From: Yamagishiella unicocca
Taxonomy: Eukaryota > Chlorophyta > Chlorophyceae > Chlamydomonadales > Volvocaceae
DNA: 64,000 nt
Reading direction: 5' to 3'
Assembly (NCBI GenBank): GCA_003116995.1
Contig: BDSL01000006.1
Coordinates: 248,001 to 312,000, forward strand
Position 1 is the first letter of the stretch. Each line of letters opens with the position of its first letter. Of the stretch, positions 34,602 through 45,300 are shown piece after piece. The position numbers were made by a program, and so were the translations under genes. The notes under the pieces were generated by a model, which was not told the DNA's origin, made no database searches, and was given only the letters and a program-made list of their open reading frames with translations.

Positions 34602-34930
34602 CCGAAACAAAGGCAAACCACCAGAACACCAAATTGACAGGCCGTAGGCATACAGAGCAGCAGCCAGCACCCCAGGGGGAAGTTGCACTAGAGGCTCCCC
34701 TATCAGGAACTGGCCACCAACCAACCTAACAGCCCAGCATCCGACAAACCAGTGAAGCGCCGCAACGATACAAACATCGGAACCAGCCACCTCTCATCCC
34801 ATAAGGCACGGACCCCTAGTAGGGCTCAACACGCCTATATAGCCAGAAAGTATGAAGCACGGGAAACCCCGCTCCCCACGACAACCCGAGCCGATCAGGA
34901 ATCCACCAGTACCTCAGCCGGTCCCCCGCA
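34602..34930 (-). mobile_element. L1-like LINE B, 3' UTR segment
   Basis: 3' end of the long decayed minus-strand L1-like element B, nearly identical to 33515-33842. Cut from the rest of B (38727 onward) by the truncated Dualen insertion. Confidence 0.85.
34917..34930 (+). repeat. target-site duplication, truncated Dualen (downstream side)
   Basis: GCCGGTCCCCCGCA, repeated exactly at 38727-38740. The unoccupied version of the same site is at 33829-33842 in the sister L1-like copy. Confidence 0.95.
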
Positions 34931-37900
34931 ATAATAATAATAATGATAATGAGTACGCTGGCGCTAGGCCTAGCATGTATTACGGGGGCGGGGCGGTGAG
35001 GGTGTTAGTACACCCTATACGCTCGCGCCACCTGTGGGGACAAAAAGTTACCCTTAGCCCACCCCCCTGGCTCCCTGCTGCGGTCCGTTTTCCAGCACTC
35101 GGCGGTTCTTGATGATGGCGCCGGCGCTAACCACCGCATGTTGGTGGAGGTGTAGGCAGCATTTGTTGGCTTGTTCAGCGCTGGCTCCCAGGGTTTGGAG
35201 TAGTGGCTTGACCGTATTGGGGATGGTGCTGGTGGCACCTAGGGTGATAACCTCATTCCTGGTGTAGTGCACCGTCCAGCCCGCTCGCTCCAGGGCGTCG
35301 GAAAGTTTCTTGTGCTGAATGGTTTTCTCCGTACATTTGTCCGAGTGGTTCAGGTCGCTGGTGTAGCCTACCTCAATGATGTACACAGGGTATTGATTCT
35401 TGGGTCCAGGCAATCGGCAGCAGGTAGTAGCGTTTCTTGGGATTCTGTTTCCGGGTAGGTTAGGGATGAACATGATGTCCGGGCGCATTTTGCTGACGTT
35501 GGGGTCTCGCCGGTCGGTTTCCGTGAGCATCCAGAGCGGTGGCCTGTTTCCCGCACAGTATTCAGGGAGCTCTTCCGCCCTTCCTGCATCCATGACCATA
35601 AGGCCTCCTCCTTTGTTGCCGTTGTGCAGGCACGCAGCGACTGCCCGTATGGCGCTGTTATGTCGGTTAATGTACGCCCCTACCATAGTTTTGTGACGGC
35701 AGCCCCCGAGGATGTGACTGCCGGAGTCAGTTGTGGGGCCTTCCCGGCTGTGGCGGCAGAGGGGGCATTTACCGTCCCCGCCTCTGCCGTAGAGCTGTTT
35801 GAGTCGGGCATTGTAAAGGTACCCATAGCGCGCGTACAGGACCTGCTTTGTGAGCCAGTGGCCCATACTGTGTGTGGTGAGATAGGCGTTGCTGAATCGG
35901 GCGGAGAGTTCGGGGGCAGCCTCCCTCCAGCGTGCGGTTGACTCGGGGTCGTTGGTGTAACCGCCGTACGTCTCTGACGGGAGATGCTTTAGGAGTCCCC
36001 TATTCAGGTCCGACACAAAACGGGTGTCCCTGCTGCGTGCCGCCCAGTGGATGTGGCGGTATCCCTCGTTGTCAGCTTCCTCTATTATATCAGCAGCGAC
36101 TTCTCCGGATGCCGTAGCCGTGGCTCCAGCGTCTGCCATGTCATTTCCGTGGAGCCCAGTATGAGAACGTACGTGCAGCAGGTGTATCTTAGTGCCGGCC
36201 TCGGCGTAGTTTCGGAGCAGGTCGACTATCGATAGTAGTAGTGCTCTGTGCTTGGAAATGTGTAGCTTTTCTGGCGCATTAATTGCACGCCTTATTAGGT
36301 AGAGTGAGGCAATGCTATCGGTAGCAATAGTAGCCCGGTGCTGTTCCTGCACCTCTGGGTCGGCGAGAGCGGCCCTGATGGCTGCTAGTTCAGCTCTTTG
36401 GATAGTGTTCGTATAGTCGATACCGTTGGGGTTTACGTGGGTTGTCTTCCCAGCTTTGTAGTAGGCGGCCCCAGTGCGTTGCGGCCCTCCTTCCTCGTCG
36501 GGCTTAAGGCAGCTGCCATCGGTCCAGGTGATGCTGTCAGCGTCATATTGGAGGCCCAGGGTGGCGGGGAAGTCCGTCCGAATCGGGCGTTCGTGCGCGT
36601 CGGTTGCCGCGATGCATACCGTGAGTGTCGGTGCGCTGGGCGGCTGCGCACGTAGTTCCTTAGCCCTCTTCCGGGCTCTCCAGCAACACCAGTGCTTGTC
36701 CGATTCTCCTTGCTTTTGCTCTATACGCGTGGGTGCGAGTTGTTTAACGCCGTCCCCGCTTTGCATTAGGGTCGTGCGGAGTTGTTTCCATGCGCAATTA
36801 TTGAAGGCTTCTAAGCCTGCGCTATTGGCCACTAACAGGATGTCGATTCCACGAGCATATCGCGGGGCGCTGGAGGCTGTGCCATCACCAGTGGTTAGGC
36901 TGGAGAGGTCGCCGTCCCACAGCTGGGCGAGGCGGTGGACTAGTGCGCTCTCGGTGAGGTGCGTGTACGGGCCCGTTCGTTCATATGGGAGGGCGATAAG
37001 GGTGACGGTGGGTTCAGGGGAAGTTGCCACTGTTTCAGCACTGGCGATGGCCCAGCCAAGGGCTCGTTTGGCACTTTCTGGGGTAGGGTCCGGGTGTGCC
37101 ATGGATAGGCCGGTGAAGCGGTGGCTGTAGCCTTCTGTGCATGCCCCGAAAAGCTGGTCTTCGCTGTGGCGACTGAAGTAGCAGTCGGCCGCGCCCAGGC
37201 TGTTGAGTGGGGAGGCAAACCGCTCCGTCACATGTCCAGCCTGGAGGTTGCGCAGGGCGCTCACTAGGTGCCCGCTTAGGGAGACGTTGAGCGTGGTCTC
37301 CGAGCGGGGTGTAGACTTCCCTTTCCTGCCGTCTGCCCCCGCTTGACTTCGGTGCAGGAGGCGGGCTACATCCTCTTCGAATCCGCCCTGGGCGGTGAGG
37401 CTGCAGTGGAGCTCGGGCGTCCGGTCCTTCATGTGCTGCCAGCGTGCACGGAGGAGGTGTAGCCGGGCTGCGGTGAGGCGGCCCACGCACACCCCACGCG
37501 GGTCGTACACGTGCGCTGTATATTCCGTGCCGGCTACAAGGCTTGTTGCTAAGGGTGCACGCGTCCCCAACTGGATGGTGTACCGGCCTGGGGGATACAC
37601 ATCCAAGTACGGGTTCTGGGATATAGTGTTGATGGTGGTGTTGCCCCGTAGGGTGCGCTTCCGGGTCGCAGCGTGTTCGTCAGGCGGGTCCCACCGGCCC
37701 TGCTTTTGGGCGTTGGTGAGAGATTGGTCTCTCGCTGGGGCCGGGCGGGTTGGCCTGGGGTCTCTTGGTGTGTTGCGGGCGGCCTTGTATCGCTGCAGTG
37801 CCGCGGGGAAATTCGGGTCCCTTTCCAGGTTCCAGAGTGCCATGTTGGAGGTTTTCCAGGTGACCTTGCGGAAATATTTGTCGAGGTGCGGTCCTAGCTC

Positions 37901-38726
37901 GTTCTGCACTTCCTGGACGCTTTCGTAGGTGTAGCCTTGTCGAACGTATGCCCGCAGGACAGAGAGCGGGATGATCGAGTGGGGCCATGCGACTGTGTAT
38001 TGGGTTTCGTGGCTGCTGGCGCCCTGGGTGGTTGCCGGGTCGTCATCCTGCCGCTCGGGGTGATTATCAGCGTGCCGCCTCTTCCGGTTCGCTTGCTTAC
38101 GAGCCTTCTTGGTGGCGGCCGCTGTGGTGGTATGCCTGACTGTGAATGGGCCGGCTACGACCTCACTGATGACTTCTGTGTCGCGGTACAGGTCATATGT
38201 AAGTTGGTGTTCTGCCGTCGTGTCGCCCATGCCCGGCCAGGGTATTTGGTCTGCCAGGATTTGCGCCCTTGCGACGCGCCAAGGCTCCCATGGCTCGCCC
38301 AGCAGGCGGGCTGCCTGCGGAGTCGCTGCTTCAGCTAGTGGGGGCAGGGCCTCATGTATGTCTGCCGTGTTTAGGAGTGGGATGCCCTCTGCGTCGGTGG
38401 GTTCATGGATAGGGTCAGCGTCCCATCTTCCCTCATCACCATCCCGGTCGGTAAGTCGTAGTTGCGGTGCGTGCGTCTGTGTCAGCTGTTGCCTTCGCCC
38501 CAGGCTTTTGACATGGGGGCGCATATCTTCCAGGACCGCCCGCCAGAAAGCGGCCACATCGTCGTCGGTGCCGGCCCACAGGCGGGCCCACTGTGTTGCA
38601 GGTTTCCCTTCTTCTTCGGCATGGAGCTGCACAAGTGCCGGTACATCATGGATTCTGGCCTTGGCCGTGCGTGTCTTATTGTTATCACACCGCGTGCTTT
38701 TGGCGATGAGTTCTTCCTGCCGAGCT
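34931..38726 (-). mobile_element. Dualen/RandI non-LTR retrotransposon, 5'-truncated copy (minus strand)
   Basis: 3.8 kb copy of the 3' third of the full element at 41003-53433, in opposite orientation. It begins at the codons for ARQEELIAKSTRC and ends with the (AAT)n tail, flanked by a 14-bp target duplication. About four extra bases (AGCT on the minus strand) lie at the 5' junction. It contains the RNase H, CCHC and restriction-like endonuclease regions; APE and RT are missing. Comparing translations with the full copy I find only a handful of differences, including one extra codon (NATTCCRL against NATTCRL), so the insertion is very young. Confidence 0.95.
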
Positions 38727-39862
38727 GCCGGTCCCCCGCACACAAGGCGATTGGCGACAACCCGCAAGAAAGGATGCCGAGGCCCCACTGCATCCCAGCC
38801 TTTCTGGGGAAGCCCCAGCGCAGCAAAGCCCCTCAGCAGGGCCCAAAACTCCACTACCCCACGGCGAACGGCACGATCCAGAAGACCACTACCCGGAGTA
38901 AGAGGGGGACCACCAGCCCCCGCCTTTTTCAAGGCCGCGGCCATAAACCGGCGCCCCACCTCCATGGCAGTAATAGCCGCCAGGACTACTACATCCCAGA
39001 CGCAGGACTGTACCCCGGTAGGTGCTTGCACCAACCAAACTTGCGCCCGCGTCACCCCTGCACCGAGCTGGGTCTCGAGTTGGGCAATCACTGCTTGAGC
39101 CACCGGGCAGAACCAAAAGTGGTGTAAGCGGGGGGTACCCGCCCCTGGAGACTCTCCAGCCGGCACACCGCACCCACAGGGGGCTGCTGCTGCCGTCCGC
39201 ATATGAGAGTTCCCTAGGAGGGGGATCCCATCCACAGCCAACCGCCACCATCCCTCCTTATAGGCCGGCTCCCACTTCATGCCAGACCAGAGCCGCCGGA
39301 ACACTTGCTGCAAGGCATTCAGGGCCGCTGGCCGCTGACCCCCAAGCGCTTCGCGCACAAATTTCTCATGCGCGGCCCGCCGGGCGTCTGCGAACTCGAC
39401 CAGTTGCACAGCCGTCCCAACCCGAACAGTCATATCTCGCAGCGCCAGCGGCTCCCCCCCGCCCAACCGCCACCCCATCGCCTCCATCGCCTCATACAGG
39501 AAGCATCTGTCCACATAATCGTATGCTTTGGCAATGTCCAGGAAAGCCAGCACACACGACCGACCTTGTTGTGCCATGAGATGGGGAATCTGCCGCAGGA
39601 ACATCACATTGGCCCCAATAAGGCGCTTTGGCAAGAAAGCCGATTGTTCGAGCGAGACAACACCTCCCAAGACCGGTCCCAGCCGGGAGGCCAACACCTT
39701 AGTCAGCACCCTATAATCTGTACACAGCAGGGTAATAGGCCGATAGCTGCCCTGAGCCGTAAGCGCTCCCCGGTTCTTGTACAGGATTGTGATCACGCCA
39801 TCCAAGAACCCGGGGGGCACCTGGCCTGACTGACCCACTGCCGTGAATACATCGGCCAACAC
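35054..39862 (-). pseudogene. chimeric open frame: L1-like RT/zinc finger fused to Dualen C-terminal third
   Basis: A 1602-codon minus-strand frame created by insertion. Residues 1-390 are L1-like B: RT motifs 1, 2 and A (PITLLCTDYR, FLDIAKAYDYVDR), then a deletion removing the YADD box and thumb, then the HHFWFC zinc finger. It runs in frame into Dualen residues with RNase H (TWTDGS, HTGLHGNDMADAG), CCHC and RLE (RPDIMF then IIEVG). The fusion is accidental, but the frame is fully open. Whether it is expressed is unknown. Confidence 0.85.
38727..38740 (+). repeat. target-site duplication, truncated Dualen (upstream side)
   Basis: GCCGGTCCCCCGCA, partner of 34917-34930. Confidence 0.95.
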
Positions 39863-40988
39863 CGGTGCTATCTGCGTACGGCATGCTTTGTAGAGCTCTG
39901 AGGGAATACCATCCCACCCTGCCTGGCGATTTGCCCGGGGTGACGGCCTTCAGTACTGCGGCTACCTCAGCCACCAAGATCTCAGGCGATCCTACACAAC
40001 ACGCCTGGGCCTCCGGAATACGCAGATTCTGGGCTCGCAGGGCCGCAATAATGACCTCCTGCCGCGCCTCCGATGACACATGTGGCGGTGCCCTGCACAC
40101 CTCGCGCCAGTATTCCACCACCATTTGCGGCAGTCGTGTTGCGTCTGTAACGAGGCGCCCAGTTCCATCCTGCAGCGCTACCACCGCCTGTCTTGCCCTT
40201 GGAGGCTGGACTAGCGCCGTAAGCCCGCGACTCGGGCGCTCCCCATCCCGCAGCCACTCTAGCCTGGCCGTACGAGCATCGGCTGCCCCTACCGCACGGG
40301 CGGCTGCGGCCACGCACTTCTTCTTGCGCTGCCACCAAACCCTGCCAGGTATGGGGCCCCTCGGCCGCGCCCTCCTCTACGTCTGCAAACGCTGCCCTGG
40401 CCGCCTGAACTGCCACCTCTAACCTGACCCCAGGCCGCATACGCCGCAGCCGGCATTGTCTGTTAAGGGCCCCTGCTAGAGCCCCCATTCTCCGTTTGAA
40501 CGTCGGCCACCAAGCGAGCAGTCCTGGCAGGTCCGCTACACCGGGGCGGAGGCTGCCCTCCGCCTGCACCCAGTTTACGACGGAACTGTTCCCGGAGGTC
40601 TTCATATGCCAAGAAGTGTGTGCGCACCCGTGGCATGCCTGGACCTTTGCCTTTTTGCCACCCTCGGTAGAACGGTGATGACCGCGACCCTATGATCGGA
40701 CGGGGTGGATGTCTCAATAGTGGACGATACCACATACGGCAGCATACACGTGGACACGTACAGCCGGTCAAGCCTTGAGGCTCCCGGCCGGGGCGCTCTG
40801 TACAGGTGCGAGAAGTCTCTTCGTCTAGGGTGCAGCTGACGGTAGGTATCGACCATGCATGTCCGGGCACAGGGTACCGAACTCATTTGCCACCGAGCCA
40901 TCCGCCCCCCTACCCCCCTCCCCTGCCGTCGAGTCGAGGCCTGCATCCGCTACAAAGTTGAAGTCGCCTACCCACAGCAACTGTTCGT

Positions 40989-41002
40989 CCTCCTTCGCGG
41001 CA
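40989..41002 (+). repeat. target-site duplication, full-length Dualen (left)
   Basis: CCTCCTTCGCGGCA, repeated exactly at 53434-53447. Joining the flanks at one copy restores an uninterrupted APE reading frame on the minus strand (AAKEDEQLLWVGDFN), which proves the insertion point. Confidence 0.97.
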
Positions 41003-41377
41003 AAACTTAGTTTGTAGGGTGCTATGGTGATGGTGCATTACTTAGCATATAGTGCATTAGTAGGTCAGCCCCAACTATTCGAGCAGTCAACGCACAACAT
41101 GGAGACCGAGCGCAGCTGTGGGAGAGCGACGTCCAGCCACGAGCCGGGCATTGCACTGCACGCACAACGCACGGCTAAATTCCCAAGCCATAACGCCGAC
41201 GATGCCCGTGGTAATCGACGTGACCCCTCGGGGTATACCGCGTCGAGCCTACCGGTGCTAGTCGCCGCGGGCGGTGACACGGATGATGCCAAACATCGGA
41301 ACATGCACAGTTATAAGACTGCGAAGTCGGGTGCTGAGTGTGAGAAAGGAGGGCCCCCCCGGAACAACGGCGCTAGC

Positions 41378-42274
41378 ATGGCAGGTTCCCAGGTGTCCGA
41401 AGGCCAGGGAAGGACAAGCAAAGCGAGCTGGATTGCCATGGCACTATTAACCTTTGTATTCATTGTCACTGCAGCCAACGCGGCTAGCAACGCAGGGGAA
41501 CTCGCACAATCGCCGGCCAACCTAACTAATCGAACCAACTGGGCGGACCTGGCGCAGGTGCCGACCTATGGCGTGAATGAAAACAAGTCGTACGTGCAGA
41601 CATGTCAGATACTGTTCGGACCGCAGCAGACCGGCAGAGAAGGGCCATGCGAGCCCGAACGTAAGTGTATGACGCTATGCCCCACTCGAGACGCGCAAGC
41701 AAGACACCTCGGCAACCGAACAGCAGGCATACATTTTGTAATAAAAGAATCGAGCGCATGCCATGCATGCGCCAAATGTGCCAACAAATGGGACGGAGCA
41801 TGTGGAAATCGCTGCACCTCGCAGCCACGGCAGTCCACAGCTAACCCCGGAATAGAAGGCAAACCACAACGACTGCAATACAGGCATGACGGAATACATT
41901 TACGTACCGAATGGATGAATACCACCGCCACCCAGAGATACGATGCTAACTGCTCCATGCGCTCCTACCACAAGCACGAACCTCGACCAGACACAGGACA
42001 GCAGAATGCTAAGCGATGCAAAAACGATCGTCCCCAAAAGCAAGATGAGACGCGTACTCCGGTGCGGCGCTACCCAGAGCAAGAACAGACTGAAGCAAGA
42101 CAGGGAAGACCACACTATGATGAGGTGCTATCAAAAACGGAAAACGAGGGATCCCCAACCCCCCAACCACACAAAGGCGGAAAGCAGCTTGGACCAATAG
42201 TACGACACGGAAAGCCGCCCGACGCAACACAACCTCAGGAACAATACAACCTCAGGGACAACCCACGCGAATAG
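41378..42274 (+). CDS. Dualen ORF1: predicted secreted or membrane-anchored Cys-rich glycoprotein (novel)
   Basis: The frame is open from an ATG at 41024 (416 codons), but that start leaves only 21 nt of 5' UTR. The ATG at 41378 gives a 375-nt leader and a 298-residue protein with a textbook signal peptide: a short basic region, then SWIAMALLTFVFIVTAANA ending in an Ala-x-Ala cleavage site (hydrophobic core 41429-41482). Downstream are six N-glycosylation sequons (NLT, NRT, NKS, NRT, NTT, NCS) and nine cysteines in the first 130 residues, including a CHACAKC cluster, then a basic, Gln/Pro-rich C-terminal 120 residues. If 41024 is used, the hydrophobic segment would be an internal type II anchor. 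I know no homolog. LINE ORF1 proteins are normally cytosolic RNA chaperones, so this is odd. It ends 28 nt before ORF2, in another frame. Confidence 0.7.
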   Translation: MAGSQVSEGQGRTSKASWIAMALLTFVFIVTAANAASNAGELAQSPANLTNRTNWADLAQVPTYGVNENKSYVQTCQILFGPQQTGREGPCEPERKCMTLCPTRDAQARHLGNRTAGIHFVIKESSACHACAKCANKWDGACGNRCTSQPRQSTANPGIEGKPQRLQYRHDGIHLRTEWMNTTATQRYDANCSMRSYHKHEPRPDTGQQNAKRCKNDRPQKQDETRTPVRRYPEQEQTEARQGRPHYDEVLSKTENEGSPTPQPHKGGKQLGPIVRHGKPPDATQPQEQYNLRDNPRE

Positions 42275-42302
42275 AATAGGTATACACCAACGGACCCCTA
42301 AA

Positions 42303-45300
42303 ATGGCCCAGTCCCAGGGGCAAGTCTTAATCACGGCGGACTCTATGAGGAGGCGCCGCAGTCTCACGCCAGCCGCGCGGCCCACCAAAGCCGATCCGCA
42401 GCTGACCGCCACATCAGCAAAAGGCATGGAACCACTACCCGAGCTAGTGGCAGCTCCAGGCCTCGTCTACTGCGAACCTGGAACCCTTCCCGCCAACCTG
42501 GAGCGCCTGACTATCCCTAGCCAGGACATCATCGTGACCGAGGACTTCATCAACAGCGCAATGAGCTATCACCAGAAGCGCCCGACATGGCCGGCGACGG
42601 GAGCGACGGGAGCCCAGCCCAGGATAGCCCCACGGCGAAGCGCGGGCGGCAGTGAGGGGCCTACGAGGCACACCGACGGCAACCACCACACGAGCCACCC
42701 GCCGGAGGGACCAGCTCGACAGGAAGGGACAATGCTGGCAACTGTAGAGCCGGGCGATGGGTGCGGGTGGCCCCCATGCATCTGGATGGAAGGACACGGC
42801 CGTAGTGTGAGATGGAGCGAGAGGTTAGGGCACACGCACAAGCAGCACTGCGGGTATGGGGGCAATGGCACCACGACCCAGGCATACTTAGGAGAGGAGG
42901 CCGGCCGTGGAAGGCTGCCGATGGGATGGGGCTATGCGTGCAGGGTGAGCCCGGTGCACGCCTCGATGATGCTGGACGTAGGGCCCACACTAGGCAGCTG
43001 CAATAAGGGGACCCGTGCGGAGTGGAGGGCCGCAACAGTAGGCACTTCCAGCACCACCGGGCGGGCTCTCAGGGACGCACCGATAACTGCCGGGCAGCAC
43101 GTAGAAGGGGTAGGCCCCAGAATGCCCCCTATTAAGGTAGCGCTCGCACAAGCACTGCGAGCATGGATGGGGGACTGCGACCCCGCGCACCAGCACCCGG
43201 CTGACGTGCCCTGGTGCCGCGCCTGGAACACAATAGCGTCGACCTCCGTGTCGTACCCTCAAACCGAAGTTAGGATTAACTGGCCAGGAGCGCACTGGCT
43301 TCTAAGCGCAGGTCTACGGCTGACACTTAATGCAGCCACTGCGATGCTATGGTGCCTAGTTCAAGTGCCGTACGCTGTGGGTGTTGCTTGTTTCGTACTC
43401 GCCGGTGCTGGGTGGCGAGTGAGCGCCGGTCCTGTCTGGATTGGCTGTACCTGGCTTACTGGGATTGGAATGGCCCATGCCTACCATACCTTACAGAAGC
43501 TGCGGGTCGGACAGGTAGCCCCGCACAACACAAAGTACGCCTGCTCGGCCCTGGTAACAATACTGTCAACTTACCCCATGGGCCTCGCACTAGCCACACA
43601 CCATGTCAGCCTAGCCGTGACACTTGCTCTCGGCGCCGGGTGTTGCACCCTCGCCCTGATAGTGGCAATCCGGTGCATCAGCATAACCGTAGTAGCAGCC
43701 CATTTAGGCACCTGGGCGATCTCGACAACCGTCAGGCGGACCCTCCTCTACGCCTGGACATCAGCAACGACAAGAAATTGGATCCCATGCCTCCGGCGCA
43801 GCGTACACCTGACATCGGTCGCCGCCATTGTCGCACTAGCCTGCTGGCACACCCTAGCCCAAAACCCAACCACCCCGATCCTCGTAATAGCCACCCAGCA
43901 CCTCACGCAACAGGTCCACACCCAGCCGATAGTGGGAACCACCGCGCACGCCGCCCTATCCCTCAGTGCCGCCCTAGGCATGGCTTACCCCCAAACCAGC
44001 TCCCTGCAACAGCTGATATCAATCACGGCCACACCGCTCGCCCTCTGGGCCACTGCCCCGAATGACACGGGCCTGCAGCAGCCCACCTGCGCATCGCCCA
44101 ACACCACGGCGACAAACCCCGGCACCCCAGCTACAAACAGACCGCTCCGTGGGGCATACGGAACACATAGGCTGGCCGCACCACAGGCAGCCCGAAACCA
44201 AACCCGGGCACCTCCCCCGCCCCCACCTGGAACCCCCCCGAACCCAATCCCGTGGCCCCCACCTGCACCTGTGCGCGCGTACCGTGAAGCCCAGCTTCCA
44301 CGGTACGGGTTCTGTGGCATCCATGCCACTAACAACCTGCTGGGATGGAAATGCATCGACGGACACCATGTCCTGCGCTACTGCGAATCCGTACTAACAC
44401 ACCTAACGACACGGAACAGCCAAAACCACCCGGCATACGAGACAGCCCGCCTGGCAAATGCATGGTCTGCATGCTACCGACCCAACGGCTACTTCAGCGA
44501 ATACGCCATTAACCACTACCTGGCCAACTGCTCCACCATAGCGGGACAGGCGGACCGCCACCTCGTCCTCCGGCGGGTCAACACACTGCCCCCTCCCCGA
44601 CCCACAAAGGAGCAGATCCTAGGCATGCTCCCACAGCCTGCACGAAACCTTGGCTTTACAGTCCATGGAGAAGTGCACACATACGCGGTCAAAAGGGAGG
44701 GAAACATCTGGACAAAAATTGAGTCGCTGTCGGAAGGACGCAGTGACATGAGCGCCGAAAACTGGAGCCTTATCAAAGGTACCCTCTACTACCTCGACAC
44801 GCACGAACGCCGCGAACACAACCCGGAAACTGGGCCCATGGCCGATGTGCCCGCCCCACCAGCCTTCATGTACCCGCTGCCAGAAACGGGCCTCGAGACT
44901 CCACACACCGACCCCCTAGGCGGTATCGCACCACCTGCACAGCACGATGGGGGAGCACCGGCGACCGTAACCTCGGACCAACCGCCAGGCACCCAGCAGC
45001 GGCGAGCCGCTAAAAGGCGCAACCCAAACGCCACCGTACGATGGGCCGTGGGGGGCGAATTTATCACTGTCGGAGATACGCTGCTTGGGCTCGATGCGGA
45101 CGCAGGGATCCACCAACTCATGCTCAACCAAAACGACACGGAACCGACGGAAAGACTACCCCCACGCGCAGATGCCCCGGCCAAACGGCGCAAACGGCAG
45201 CCTCCCGCTAACCCCCCTCCAAACGACGCGAACACGGCCATCCATAAGCAGCCCCGCACCATCATGGACTACCTCGCCGCACTGACCGGCGGGAGAGCCC

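Larger units (their letters stand above)
38727..41002 (-). mobile_element. L1-like LINE B, middle segment (APE C terminus, RT N-terminal motifs, zinc finger)
   Basis: Minus-strand continuation of element B between the two Dualen insertions. From 41002 downward: the APE half starting WVGDFN, with SRLDRLY and SDHR motifs (about 40600-41002), a linker with ARLEWLRDGERPSR and a frameshift near 40300, the GKSPG RT motif (about 39930), RT motifs 1-A (39862-39480), an internal deletion, and the zinc finger and C-terminal region (39470-38740). Stops, frameshifts and the deletion make it a relic. Confidence 0.85.

Noticed and set aside
33807..34790. 327-codon minus-strand frame as an intact protein
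   Set aside because: Its first 60 codons are the 3' UTR of the neighbouring LINE; only the C-terminal LINE fragment is real.
41024..41377. First ATG of Dualen ORF1 at 41024 as the start
   Set aside because: It leaves only 21 nt from the element's 5' end, and the extra 118 residues are low complexity; the ATG at 41378 makes a proper signal peptide. Not excluded.
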